Assembly (NCBI GenBank): GCA_035548375.1
Contig: DASZTG010000011.1
Coordinates: forward strand, 58,586-122,585
Length of the DNA: 64,000 bases
Origin: JACQAP01 sp035548375
Lineage (GTDB): Bacteria > Pseudomonadota > Gammaproteobacteria > Burkholderiales > JACQAP01
Direction: 5' to 3'
Part shown: piece after piece, positions 17,070 to 24,883 of the stretch
How the letters are laid out: the number at the start of each line of letters is the position of its first letter
How positions within the stretch are numbered: position 1 is the first letter of the stretch
Translations under genes and position numbers: made by a program
Notes under the pieces: model-generated
What the model was told of the DNA's origin: nothing
Databases searched by the model: none
What the model saw: the letters and a program-made list of their open reading frames with translations, nothing else

Positions 17070-17540
17070 CTACTGCGTCCTGGTGCCGCTCTGGTCGGGC
17101 GCTTGTCCGGTCTGTGCCTCGCCGGTAGGCGTGCGCTGGTTCGGATGGCCGACGGTATCCTTGCTCTGTTGCGGAACGGGTTTCGTGGCCGGAGCGTTGT
17201 TGCCCGTCGTGCGTGCACCGGTCTGCGCCTCGCCAGTCGGAGCACGTTCCTGCGGATGGCCGACGGCATCGTTGGCCTGCGCCGGTGCGTTGGCCTGACC
17301 GGCTTCTTTCTCGCTGTCGCGACTCTTCGCGATTTCGCTCTTGCCCTTCTTTTGCGTGCCGGATTGCATGTCCACCGCGCCCGCCGGCGTGGCCTGGACG
17401 CACTTGTCCTTTTCCTTGCCGCTCAGCTTCGAGCAATCCTTCGATGTTCCCTGCGGACCGGGCTTGACCTGGTCGGCGGCCAAGGCCGAGCTGCCTATGG
17501 CCATTGCGCCGACGAGTATTGCTATTGGCAACCTGTTCAT
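17070..17540 (-). CDS. Small exported protein with duplicated VGHP...PTGEAQTG motif
   Basis: A 156-residue periplasmic protein with a clear signal peptide (NRLPIAILVGAMAIGSSALAA). The mature part is hydrophilic and disordered-looking, with two cysteines near the start (DCSKLSGKEKDKC). Near residues 92-145 the motif VGHPxxRxPTGEAQTG occurs twice, a recent internal duplication. Low-complexity QA/NA-rich segments separate the copies. Function unknown; flexible secreted or wall-associated linkers look like this. It has its own terminator and a good ATG at 17540. Confidence 0.65.
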   Translation of the reverse strand: MNRLPIAILVGAMAIGSSALAADQVKPGPQGTSKDCSKLSGKEKDKCVQATPAGAVDMQSGTQKKGKSEIAKSRDSEKEAGQANAPAQANDAVGHPQERAPTGEAQTGARTTGNNAPATKPVPQQSKDTVGHPNQRTPTGEAQTGQAPDQSGTRTQ

Positions 17541-17795
17541 CGCGTCTCCTCGTATCGGTATGGGCGGCGCCATCGGCCGCCGGAAATCGATACGACGCAA
17601 CGCCTGTGCCAATGGAGCAGCGCGGCGCTAAACGATTAATTCAAGCGGATAATTCCATGGCGAGCTCACGCATCACAAGGAATTCGTGGCAGACATTGCA
17701 AAATGCCGGACTGGTTTACACGCCGGATGGCTCTTCGGCGCCATATGGATGGGTTCAAAACAGATACAGAGTTCGCCGAGCCGCCGTGCCGGCGC

Positions 17796-18629
17796 TTACT
17801 GCGGCGCGTGGACCAGCAAGCGCTTCTCGAACCGCAGGTCGGTCGAGTCGATCACTTCGGCACGCAATTCACCTTCGCCTTCGCGCGTGAAATAGAAGCG
17901 CAAACTGGGATTGCGGCTGATCGTGAAATCCATGTCGGCGGTGAGCACCAGCCGATCGGCGTAATAGACATTCACCTGCCGCACGAAGTGCGCAGGGATG
18001 TCGTCGTTGTCGGTCATGCCCGAGAACTGCGGATGCGCGACGATGAGCTGCGCGCTCACCGGATCGTGCTTGCTGAACTCGCGGTTGTCGACCCGCAGCT
18101 GCATCGTGCCGAGGGCATCTTCCGATTGGCCGCCACCGCCGAAGAACGCCGCCGTGCAGCCGCCCGCAGCGTCGACGAAGGCGCTTTGCATCCACAGCGA
18201 ACCGTCGTTGAGCTCGGCGACCGCGTGTACCGGGGACCGGTTTTCCACCCGCACCCGGGTTTCGATGTCGGCGCGGCCGCTTTCCGGCGTCAGCGTGAAG
18301 CGGGCGCCGAACGGGGAAGGATTCTCGTCGATGACGAGATAGATATAGCGGATGTATCGGTCCGCTTTCTGCTCGAAGGCCGCCTGGATGCGCACCGGCA
18401 CGACGGAAGCGCTTTCCGGGTGGATGCGTACCGATAATTGCAGCACCTCGCCGCCGTCTTCGCGCACCTCGCGCTCGCCGAACAAGGCCTTCTTGAGGCC
18501 TGGCCATTTCTCCTCCGGGGCCGCTGCCTGGGAGTCCTGGGTCGCCGAAGCCTGTGCGTGCGCGAATGCAGAGGCGCCAAGCATTGTCAGCAATGTCAAG
18601 GTGGCCGCGAATATTCGTGCGGATTTCAT
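17796..18629 (-). CDS. Quinoprotein dehydrogenase-associated SoxYZ-like carrier
   Basis: This 277-residue periplasmic protein has a Sec signal peptide (ARIFAATLTLLTMLGASAFAHA). It fuses a SoxY-like N-terminal half (WPGLKKALFGER to DAAGGCTAAF) with a SoxZ-like C-terminal half (HPQFSGMTDNDDIPAHFVRQVNVYYADRLV). Such fusions accompany PQQ alcohol or sugar dehydrogenases; SoxYZ proper carries sulfur intermediates on a cysteine. Here the likely carrier cysteine is in GGC near residue 153, but it is internal rather than in a terminal GGCGG arm. GGAGGCGAACC precedes the ATG. A PQQ-type dehydrogenase lies downstream on the same strand with one gene between them. Confidence 0.8.
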   Translation of the reverse strand: MKSARIFAATLTLLTMLGASAFAHAQASATQDSQAAAPEEKWPGLKKALFGEREVREDGGEVLQLSVRIHPESASVVPVRIQAAFEQKADRYIRYIYLVIDENPSPFGARFTLTPESGRADIETRVRVENRSPVHAVAELNDGSLWMQSAFVDAAGGCTAAFFGGGGQSEDALGTMQLRVDNREFSKHDPVSAQLIVAHPQFSGMTDNDDIPAHFVRQVNVYYADRLVLTADMDFTISRNPSLRFYFTREGEGELRAEVIDSTDLRFEKRLLVHAPQ

Positions 18630-18889
18630 GGTTCGCCTCCGATGCCATATCGATGCGTCCAATCTGACATTGCAGCCGGATGCGGGCAAGGGAGGAAATC
18701 CCGTTCACGTGCCCGCCCGTGAGTGCGGCGCCGCCGCAGCCTCCCAGCGCTTGTCGACGTATCATTCGAAATCGTCTTCTTCGAACTATTCCGACGCAGT
18801 ACCTGTCGATTGTTGGCCGGCGCCGAGCGTGATCGGCCTGCATCGACCGATAACGAGATGTAAACGTCACCGAGCGAAAGGAAAAAACA

Positions 18890-19333
18890 ATGCCCAACAC
18901 CATCCGAATCCATCGCGTCCTGCGCGGAACGCCGGAACGCATTTTCCGCGCGTTCACCGATCCCGATGCCATGGCAAAGTGGCTTCCGCCGTACGGCTTC
19001 ACGGGCAAGGTGCACCAGATCGACGTCAAGGTCGGCGGCGTGCACAAGATGTCCTTCACCAACATGACCACCGGCAAGAGCCATTCCTTCGGCGGGACTT
19101 ATCTTGAGGTCAAGCCCAACGAACGCATCGTGTACACCGACAAGTTCGACGATCCGAACCTGCCCGGCGAAATGAAGGCGACGGTGACAATGAAGAAGGT
19201 GTCGGTCGGAACCGAGCTGACGGTCGTGCAGGAAGGCGTGCCCGACGTCATTCCGGCGGAGGCGTGCTACCGCGGCTGGCAGGAGTCGCTGGTGCAACTC
19301 GCGAACCTGGTGGATCCGGAGATTCCCGACTAA
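18890..19333 (+). CDS. SRPBCC / AHSA1-type protein
   Basis: A 147-residue START-fold protein of the activator of Hsp90 ATPase homologue 1-like family. The N-terminus (IRIHRVLRGTPERIFRAFTDPDAMAKWLPP) and the internal FTNMTTGKSHSFGGTYLEVKPNERIVYTDKF are characteristic. The C-terminal helix (AEACYRGWQESLVQLANLVDPEI) closes the hydrophobic cavity. Members bind hydrophobic ligands or act on organomercurials and polyketides; this member is unassigned. The ATG is preceded by CGAAAGGAAAA. It is divergent from the SoxYZ-like gene and apparently monocistronic. Confidence 0.85.
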   Translation: MPNTIRIHRVLRGTPERIFRAFTDPDAMAKWLPPYGFTGKVHQIDVKVGGVHKMSFTNMTTGKSHSFGGTYLEVKPNERIVYTDKFDDPNLPGEMKATVTMKKVSVGTELTVVQEGVPDVIPAEACYRGWQESLVQLANLVDPEIPD

Positions 19334-19714
19334 GCGTAGATGAAGGGCCCTGGGCCAGTAGTCGCTCGCCTGCGATGTCTGGCTGCGGCTGGCGGCGTAG
19401 GGGAAGTCAATCGGAATGAGGGAGTGCGTGCCCGACGTGGTCTCCGTAGCCACGACCGCGCGCCGTTTACCCATTGGATTTTCCCCGCAGCCTGGCCAGT
19501 ACATCGGGATATTCAACGAGTACCCGGCCACCGCCTTGGCGCCACCACGGCGATCGCAGATCCAAAAACCGGGCGGAAACAGCAATACGTTCGCAAATCC
19601 GGTTTATCATCGCGTCCCAGTCCCGGCATGCCTTCCCGGCCGGGCCACATCATCCACAGGACAGTTTGCGCGGCGGCCTTTGCGGGTCGACGCAACGGCG
19701 TGCCGGCCAAGGCA
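19334..19714 (+). other. Intergenic stretch without recognisable features
   Basis: This 381-bp gap precedes the LamG-like lipoprotein gene. Short open frames exist on both strands, but none has a convincing start, composition or similarity. No strong promoter or hairpin was found by eye. Confidence 0.4.
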
Positions 19715-20572
19715 ATGAATCCCCTCTACAAATTCCACGCGGCGGGCGTTAGCGGGCCGGCCAGGCGATACGCAAACGGCATCGCGGGGTTGCTTCTGGT
19801 CGGCATGCTGGCCGGATGCGGCGGCGGTGGCGGTGGGGAAGGCGTCGGCAGCCAGGCCCAGGCCGCGGGTCGCATATTCGTCGACAATTTCGAAAGCGGC
19901 ACCACCTCGAAATGGCAGCAGGTCGACTACCGGAACCGCTGCGCAGTCGTTTCGTCTTCAATCGATGGCGTCGCCGGTCCGCACGGGGGAAACTTCATGC
20001 TTCGCTGCAGGGATAACGGCACGGTCGCCTGGAACGACCCGGCATCCTTTGAGACCCTGGCGCTCGACACGAACTATTCGAGGGAGTTGTTCGTCCGCGC
20101 ATGGGTGAGGGTCGACCAGAACATGCAACAGACCACGGTTTCTCCCAAGAAGATTTTGCGAATCTTCGATTGGACGGGAACGCAGGCAACCTACAACGAC
20201 ATATTCGAATCGCTCTACCCAGGCCCCAACCTGGTCAACACGGGAACGGCCGGCGGGCTTGCGTTCACGACTTACTGGGGCCCCAGAAGCGGCGATACGA
20301 CGGCATCGCCGAATGGCTGGCACAAGGTCGAGTATTACATTTCCACGTCGGGCGTCATCCGGGCCTGGCACGATGGCATCATGGTCCAGAATTTCTCGGG
20401 CCTGCCGACGGCCAGCGCGCGCTGGACGCCGTTCACCATTACGTCGAACTGGTCCGATGCTCATGGTGCGGCAAACGACGTGTACTTCGACGACGTGGAA
20501 GTCTTTTCGGACGCCGCTTCCGGCGCAACGGGATCGATGGCGGATGCAACCATTTCGGTGCCGGGTTCGTAG
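19715..20572 (+). CDS. Lipoprotein with concanavalin-like (heparin-lyase-type) fold
   Basis: The 285-residue product has a lipoprotein signal peptide ending LAGC followed by a glycine run. The mature domain shows alternating beta-strand patterns: IFVDNFESGTTSKWQQV at the start, RELFVRAWVRVDQ in the middle, and NGWHKVEYYISTSGVIRAWHDG to DVYFDDVEVF at the end. This is the shape of a LamG/polysaccharide-lyase jelly roll, so it may bind polysaccharide at the cell surface. No catalytic residues can be assigned. The ATG at 19715 starts the signal peptide. Confidence 0.7.
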   Translation: MNPLYKFHAAGVSGPARRYANGIAGLLLVGMLAGCGGGGGGEGVGSQAQAAGRIFVDNFESGTTSKWQQVDYRNRCAVVSSSIDGVAGPHGGNFMLRCRDNGTVAWNDPASFETLALDTNYSRELFVRAWVRVDQNMQQTTVSPKKILRIFDWTGTQATYNDIFESLYPGPNLVNTGTAGGLAFTTYWGPRSGDTTASPNGWHKVEYYISTSGVIRAWHDGIMVQNFSGLPTASARWTPFTITSNWSDAHGAANDVYFDDVEVFSDAASGATGSMADATISVPGS

Positions 20573-20672
20573 CGACAGCGCGTTCGCAGCGGCCTTCGTT
20601 ACCTATTGTTTCCGATGGTTGCGAACGGAGCCTGTACCATCTTTCGCATCCTCTGCCATCGGACATCCGTGA

Positions 20673-21629
20673 ATGAGGCATCATCGCTGGCCTTCGTTGC
20701 AACGATCGGACTCGCAAGCTTCCCTGCAAGACGGCAGCGACGGGTCCGATAAATTGTCCCGCCGTTCATTCCTGAAAGCCGGAGCCGGTGCGCTCATCGG
20801 TGCTTCGGCATGGGCGCGCGCCGACGACAAGATGCCGATCATTCTCGGCCAGGTATCCCTGAGCTTTTACGCCGTCACCGGCGCAGTGGTGCACGAAGTC
20901 CTCGAACGGCTTGGTCATGTCGTCGAAGTTCGGCCCGGACCGCACGACGAGATTTTTCCCATGCTCGGGCAGGGCGCGATAGACCTGATGGCGGCGTGCT
21001 GGCTACCCGAGGGGCACGCGGCGTACTGGGCGAAGTACGGCGAGAATGCCGTGGAAGTGGCTACGTTGTACGACGGCGCGCGGTTTTTCTGGGCCGTGCC
21101 GGATTACATTCCCGAGAGCGAAGTGGCTTCCATTGCCGACCTTGCCAAGCCCGAGGTTGCGCAGCGCATGACCAGGCTCATCCAGGGCATCGGCACGGCA
21201 GCGGTCATCACGACGGTGTCGCAAAAAGCGGTCGGCGAATACGGCCTGGATGCGCTCGGCTACTCGCTGCGACCGGGCAAACCGGCCGAATGGATCGGCG
21301 CCTACGATGCGGCGGTGGCCGAGCAGCGGTGGATCGTATTTCCGACCTGGGCGCCGCAATACCTGAACCGCGGCGGCAAGCTTCGGCCGCTGCAGGATCC
21401 ACGCGGAGTTCTCGGCGGTGTGAACCACGCCTTGCTCGTCGCACCGCGCGGCCGCTTCGAGGCGTTGCCGGCAGCGACGCGGGCCGTCCTTGCGCGCATC
21501 GAACTCGGCCTCGAGGGTGTCACCGAAATGGACTGGCTGGTCAATGTCGAGAAAAAGACGCCGCGCGAGGCGGCGCGCACGTGGATGCAGGCCAACGAAA
21601 GCCGCGTCGCGGGCTGGCTGAAGGCCTGA
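20673..21629 (+). CDS. Orphan glycine betaine/choline-type ABC substrate-binding protein
   Basis: A 318-residue periplasmic protein of the OpuAC/ProX family. It has a twin-arginine signal (SRRSFLKAGAGALIGASAWA) after a 27-residue polar leader. The binding domain starts with ILGQVSLSFYAVTGAVVHEVLERLG and contains the family hallmark GAIDLMAACWLPEGHAAYW. Trp and Tyr residues suitable for a quaternary-amine aromatic cage are present. No permease or ATPase gene lies nearby, so it either works with a distant transporter or serves as a sensor. The start could also be internal, nearer the RR motif. Confidence 0.8.
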   Translation: MRHHRWPSLQRSDSQASLQDGSDGSDKLSRRSFLKAGAGALIGASAWARADDKMPIILGQVSLSFYAVTGAVVHEVLERLGHVVEVRPGPHDEIFPMLGQGAIDLMAACWLPEGHAAYWAKYGENAVEVATLYDGARFFWAVPDYIPESEVASIADLAKPEVAQRMTRLIQGIGTAAVITTVSQKAVGEYGLDALGYSLRPGKPAEWIGAYDAAVAEQRWIVFPTWAPQYLNRGGKLRPLQDPRGVLGGVNHALLVAPRGRFEALPAATRAVLARIELGLEGVTEMDWLVNVEKKTPREAARTWMQANESRVAGWLKA

Positions 21630-21658
21630 GCCTGCGGAACATTCCGGGTCGCACGCTC

Positions 21659-22102
21659 TTATTGCGCTGGCAGGTTCGTGCCCTGGCGAGCGACCAGCAC
21701 CCACCCGTTTGCGCGCTTTACCCAGACATTCAGATAGCGCAGGTGAAGCAACTTGTTCTCGCCCTTCGTCGTCAGGTTGACGTGGACGATCCCGGTTACG
21801 AGCGCCGTATTTCCGTAGACCCGGATGTCCCGGGCTTCGCTGTCCGCCGAGTGCACCTTGAGCTCGCCTGAAGCATAACGGGGCAGGTATTCAGACTTGG
21901 TCAGCCTGGACCCCGAAGAGGTGTTGTAGAAAAAGTCGTCCGCGTAGATCGCGTTCAGGGCCGTCATGTCGGCATTGATGACGGCCTCCATGCGTTTTTG
22001 CTCCATCTTCTCGACGTCCGCCGCGTCGTCCGCAATCGCGATCACGGGCGCAACCGCCAGGACCATCGTGATAACGAGCCCGGTAAAGCTGGATTTGTTC
22101 AT
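21659..22102 (-). CDS. Exported NTF2-like (DUF4440) protein
   Basis: This 147-residue protein has a signal peptide (SSFTGLVITMVLAVAPVIAIA) followed by a SnoaL/DUF4440 cone fold: EKMEQKRMEAVINADMTALNAIYADDFFY, then SRLTKSEYLPRYASG, and a C-terminal RYLNVWVKRANGWVLVARQGTNL. Such domains bind small molecules or have lost catalysis. The start at 22102 opens the signal peptide. It lies 57 bp downstream of the large exported protein gene on the same strand and may be co-transcribed with it. Confidence 0.75.
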   Translation of the reverse strand: MNKSSFTGLVITMVLAVAPVIAIADDAADVEKMEQKRMEAVINADMTALNAIYADDFFYNTSSGSRLTKSEYLPRYASGELKVHSADSEARDIRVYGNTALVTGIVHVNLTTKGENKLLHLRYLNVWVKRANGWVLVARQGTNLPAQ

Positions 22103-22159
22103 CGCCAAATTCTCCTGAAGTGAAACCAGATAAAGAACCCACGCGGCCATCGACGCTAG

Positions 22160-24445
22160 TTAGCGTGTGCAAGCGATGATCGCCTGGGTCAATTCGGCGC
22201 CTCCGGCCGGGTGATCCTTTATCGCCTGCTGAGAGCAGGCCATGCGCTTTTCGGATTGCTTCTGGATGTCGGCGGCGCGCTGTTGAAGGTCTGGCGGCGA
22301 TGACGTTGCCCGCTGGACCGGCACGGTTGCGGGCGCCGACTTTGTTCCCGGTACGGAGGTTGCCTCGACTGGCGCGTTGACGTTGCCCGATACGCTGTTG
22401 GGTGGAACGTAGGCCTTCATCGCCGCGCGGGAGGAGACCGCAGTTGCCGGCGTGAAGCCGTCGAACGAATCGAGCCAGGTCTCGCTGATGTAGCGAACGG
22501 CCCGCCGGTTTTGAATTGCCGGGCAAGCCTTGTCTTCGGTCTTGCGAATGAGCCAGGTGGGCACCTCGTCGCTGGTCCACACTTTCACCACGAAGCTGCA
22601 TAGCTCCTCTCCCGACGAAGCATTGAATCGATATGACTTCGACTGCCAGCGGGTGGCGATCGGCCTGCCGTTGACTTCGACTGTTTCTTCTCCGGACTCA
22701 ACCGGGGTCGATGCCGGTTCGGATCCCATTGCGAGGTTGCTTGCCGGTTGGAGCGACGCGGCTTCCGTGGTCGTAAAACGGGCCGGGTCTCTCGGAGCGA
22801 ATTTGGCGGGATAACCCTGCTCCATCTCCTGGGGGGGCTTGGGCTTTCCCGCTCGGTCAAATAGGGTCGAGCTGATCCAGAGTTTGGCTTTCTCGGCGTC
22901 GATGAATTGCAATTGAAGCGCCTTGAGGTTATCGACGGCCCCGGCGACGAGGCGATCACTGCCAGGCGTGGCGGGTTGCCAGATTCGGTGTGCGTACGTC
23001 ACGCGCGCGCCAGCTCCAAATTTTTTCCACGCGAGATATTCGGGAAAATCCACGAGGGTGGCGACCGCATCGGGCGCGCGGTTCACCATGCCCTTTATGG
23101 AGTCGAGCTCGGCACCGCTCGTGACGTTGGGCCTGCCCGCCGCCGTCTTCCTTGCGGCATCGAGCAAGGCGGCTTCATCGTAGCTCGATACCAGCTTCTT
23201 GTAGGCGGTGTCGACGGCGGCCGCGGATTCGAGATTTTCCTTGAACAGGAGCGCAGCCCGCAGGTAGCCGCGCGGATTCCCGCGGGCCAGGACATCCTGA
23301 AACGAGCTGAGCGGCACGCCACGGGTCGCGCCGATCGCCGCCGGGTTCATCACGTCGCTGCTGGTCGCGCGCTTGGTCGCCGTGCGCACCAGACGCGACG
23401 CCTGCAGCAGGCCTGGTTCGCCGAATGCCGTCGCCAGACGCTGGTAGATGGCCTCGGCGTACTGCCATTTGGTCGTCAAGATCATGTCCGAACCGCGCCT
23501 GCTCAGGTCGGTCAACAGCCAGAGCAGGTAGCGGCGATCGTCGTCCTGCGTGGCGAGCCGCTCGACCGCCCGGATCGCGCTCGCCGTGACGCCGATCACG
23601 TTTTCCCGCAGCGGGATGGTGTCGTCCTCCATTTCCGTTCCGCCCGGGGCACGCTTGACCGGAGGCGGCATCGTGACCTTCAAGACGCCGAAGCGTTCTC
23701 TCGGCGCGGCATGCACCAGTTGCGTCGCCTTCAGCACGTTCTCCCGGCCCAACGCCTTCACGATGCCCGAAAACTCTTCCTGTGCCTCCTCCCAGCTGAT
23801 CCTCTGGCCCCGAATGCAAAGCGCCTGGAAGTAGACGGCGGGATCGTCCAGGCCGGCCGGTTCGCGGCCCACCGCATCGAACTCCGCCCAGTTGCGCTCG
23901 AACAGATAGACGTCGCGCTTCTTCTCGCTGGCCGCCATCGCCCTGGCCAGGCGGTTCGCCAATCCAGACGGATCCGATAACATGCTCTGGGTCAACGAGG
24001 ATTCGCCGAGGTTGCGCTTGATTTCCTCCACCCAGTCCTTGAACTCGGCACTCGTGTAGCGCGGAATGCCTCCATCCAGTTTCCCGCCGATGATGTCCGT
24101 GAACTTGACGCCCCCCAACGCGTCCGTCAAGGTGACCCACAGGTAATAGGAGTCCTTTCCGTCGAGGCGCTTTCCGAATTCGTCGCGCGCCTCGGCCGCG
24201 CCGGGCTTGTCGGGATAGGTTTCCCAGAAGCGCTTTCGCGCTGCCGCGATGGCGATGTTTTCCTCGGCGATGGCGACCCGCATTTCCGCCATGGATCGGG
24301 CGGCCTGCTCGGCGTAGGTCGTGCAGTTCGCCGGAGTAATGAAGTAATAGCGCGGATCGCAATGGTTCCATCTCTGGGCCGATGCCACCGCGGGCCAGAG
24401 CGTGGCCGCGCAGAGCATCGCTGCGAATATGCTGGACAGATTCAC
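22160..24445 (-). CDS. Large exported protein of unknown function
   Basis: A GTG at 24445, preceded by CAAGGAGGCGATC, starts a 761-residue protein with a signal peptide (NLSSIFAAMLCAATLWPAVASA). The mature protein is mostly helical and charged up to about residue 560 and then Pro/Thr/Ser-rich. Cysteine pairs occur near the N-terminus (HCDPRYYFITPANC) and at the C-terminus (RMACSQQAI...IIACTR). I recognise no known domain. It resembles the 13740-15293 product in being a long exported protein with end cysteines, but I see no clear sequence homology between them. Confidence 0.65.
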   Translation of the reverse strand: MNLSSIFAAMLCAATLWPAVASAQRWNHCDPRYYFITPANCTTYAEQAARSMAEMRVAIAEENIAIAAARKRFWETYPDKPGAAEARDEFGKRLDGKDSYYLWVTLTDALGGVKFTDIIGGKLDGGIPRYTSAEFKDWVEEIKRNLGESSLTQSMLSDPSGLANRLARAMAASEKKRDVYLFERNWAEFDAVGREPAGLDDPAVYFQALCIRGQRISWEEAQEEFSGIVKALGRENVLKATQLVHAAPRERFGVLKVTMPPPVKRAPGGTEMEDDTIPLRENVIGVTASAIRAVERLATQDDDRRYLLWLLTDLSRRGSDMILTTKWQYAEAIYQRLATAFGEPGLLQASRLVRTATKRATSSDVMNPAAIGATRGVPLSSFQDVLARGNPRGYLRAALLFKENLESAAAVDTAYKKLVSSYDEAALLDAARKTAAGRPNVTSGAELDSIKGMVNRAPDAVATLVDFPEYLAWKKFGAGARVTYAHRIWQPATPGSDRLVAGAVDNLKALQLQFIDAEKAKLWISSTLFDRAGKPKPPQEMEQGYPAKFAPRDPARFTTTEAASLQPASNLAMGSEPASTPVESGEETVEVNGRPIATRWQSKSYRFNASSGEELCSFVVKVWTSDEVPTWLIRKTEDKACPAIQNRRAVRYISETWLDSFDGFTPATAVSSRAAMKAYVPPNSVSGNVNAPVEATSVPGTKSAPATVPVQRATSSPPDLQQRAADIQKQSEKRMACSQQAIKDHPAGGAELTQAIIACTR

Positions 24446-24883
24446 GATCGCCTCCTTGAGCGGATGGGGATCCCGGGCACAGCGCACTTGGCGCCCGGCT
24501 GCGCTATCTGGTCGTACTCCCGGTCATGGTATCGCAAAGACCGATGTCATTCCGGATCGAGTTTGCGCTTGAAAGCCTCGAACCGACTTGCAGGCATGCC
24601 TTCGCCCGGACGCAGCCGTTCGATCCGATCGCGAATGCCGGCGTGATCTTGCATGGGACGCAAGAGGGAAATTGGAGTGCAATATGGAAGTGCAGGGTGG
24701 GCCCGCTGGGCGGCAAGGTGGCAAAAAGCAGAGCGCGCGGTCAGCGGCCGCGGTCCGTTTTTCCGGCCTGCTTCCTCCATCTGGAGGAATTCCCGCTCGG
24801 TTTCAGCGAGGGCTACGAGCTCAGCGCGTGCTGCGATGGAGCTTCGGGAAAATCTCGACAGGCCGCTCCGATCCGATTCCCTG
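24446..24883 (+). other. Intergenic stretch upstream of the large exported protein, prc side
   Basis: No convincing gene. A 142-codon plus-strand frame (24526-24954) overlaps the end of prc and has a composition (many Cys, Arg, Ser, Phe) typical of translated noncoding DNA. The 24540-24660 part could be an intergenic repeat remnant, but no second copy is in the window. Confidence 0.35.
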
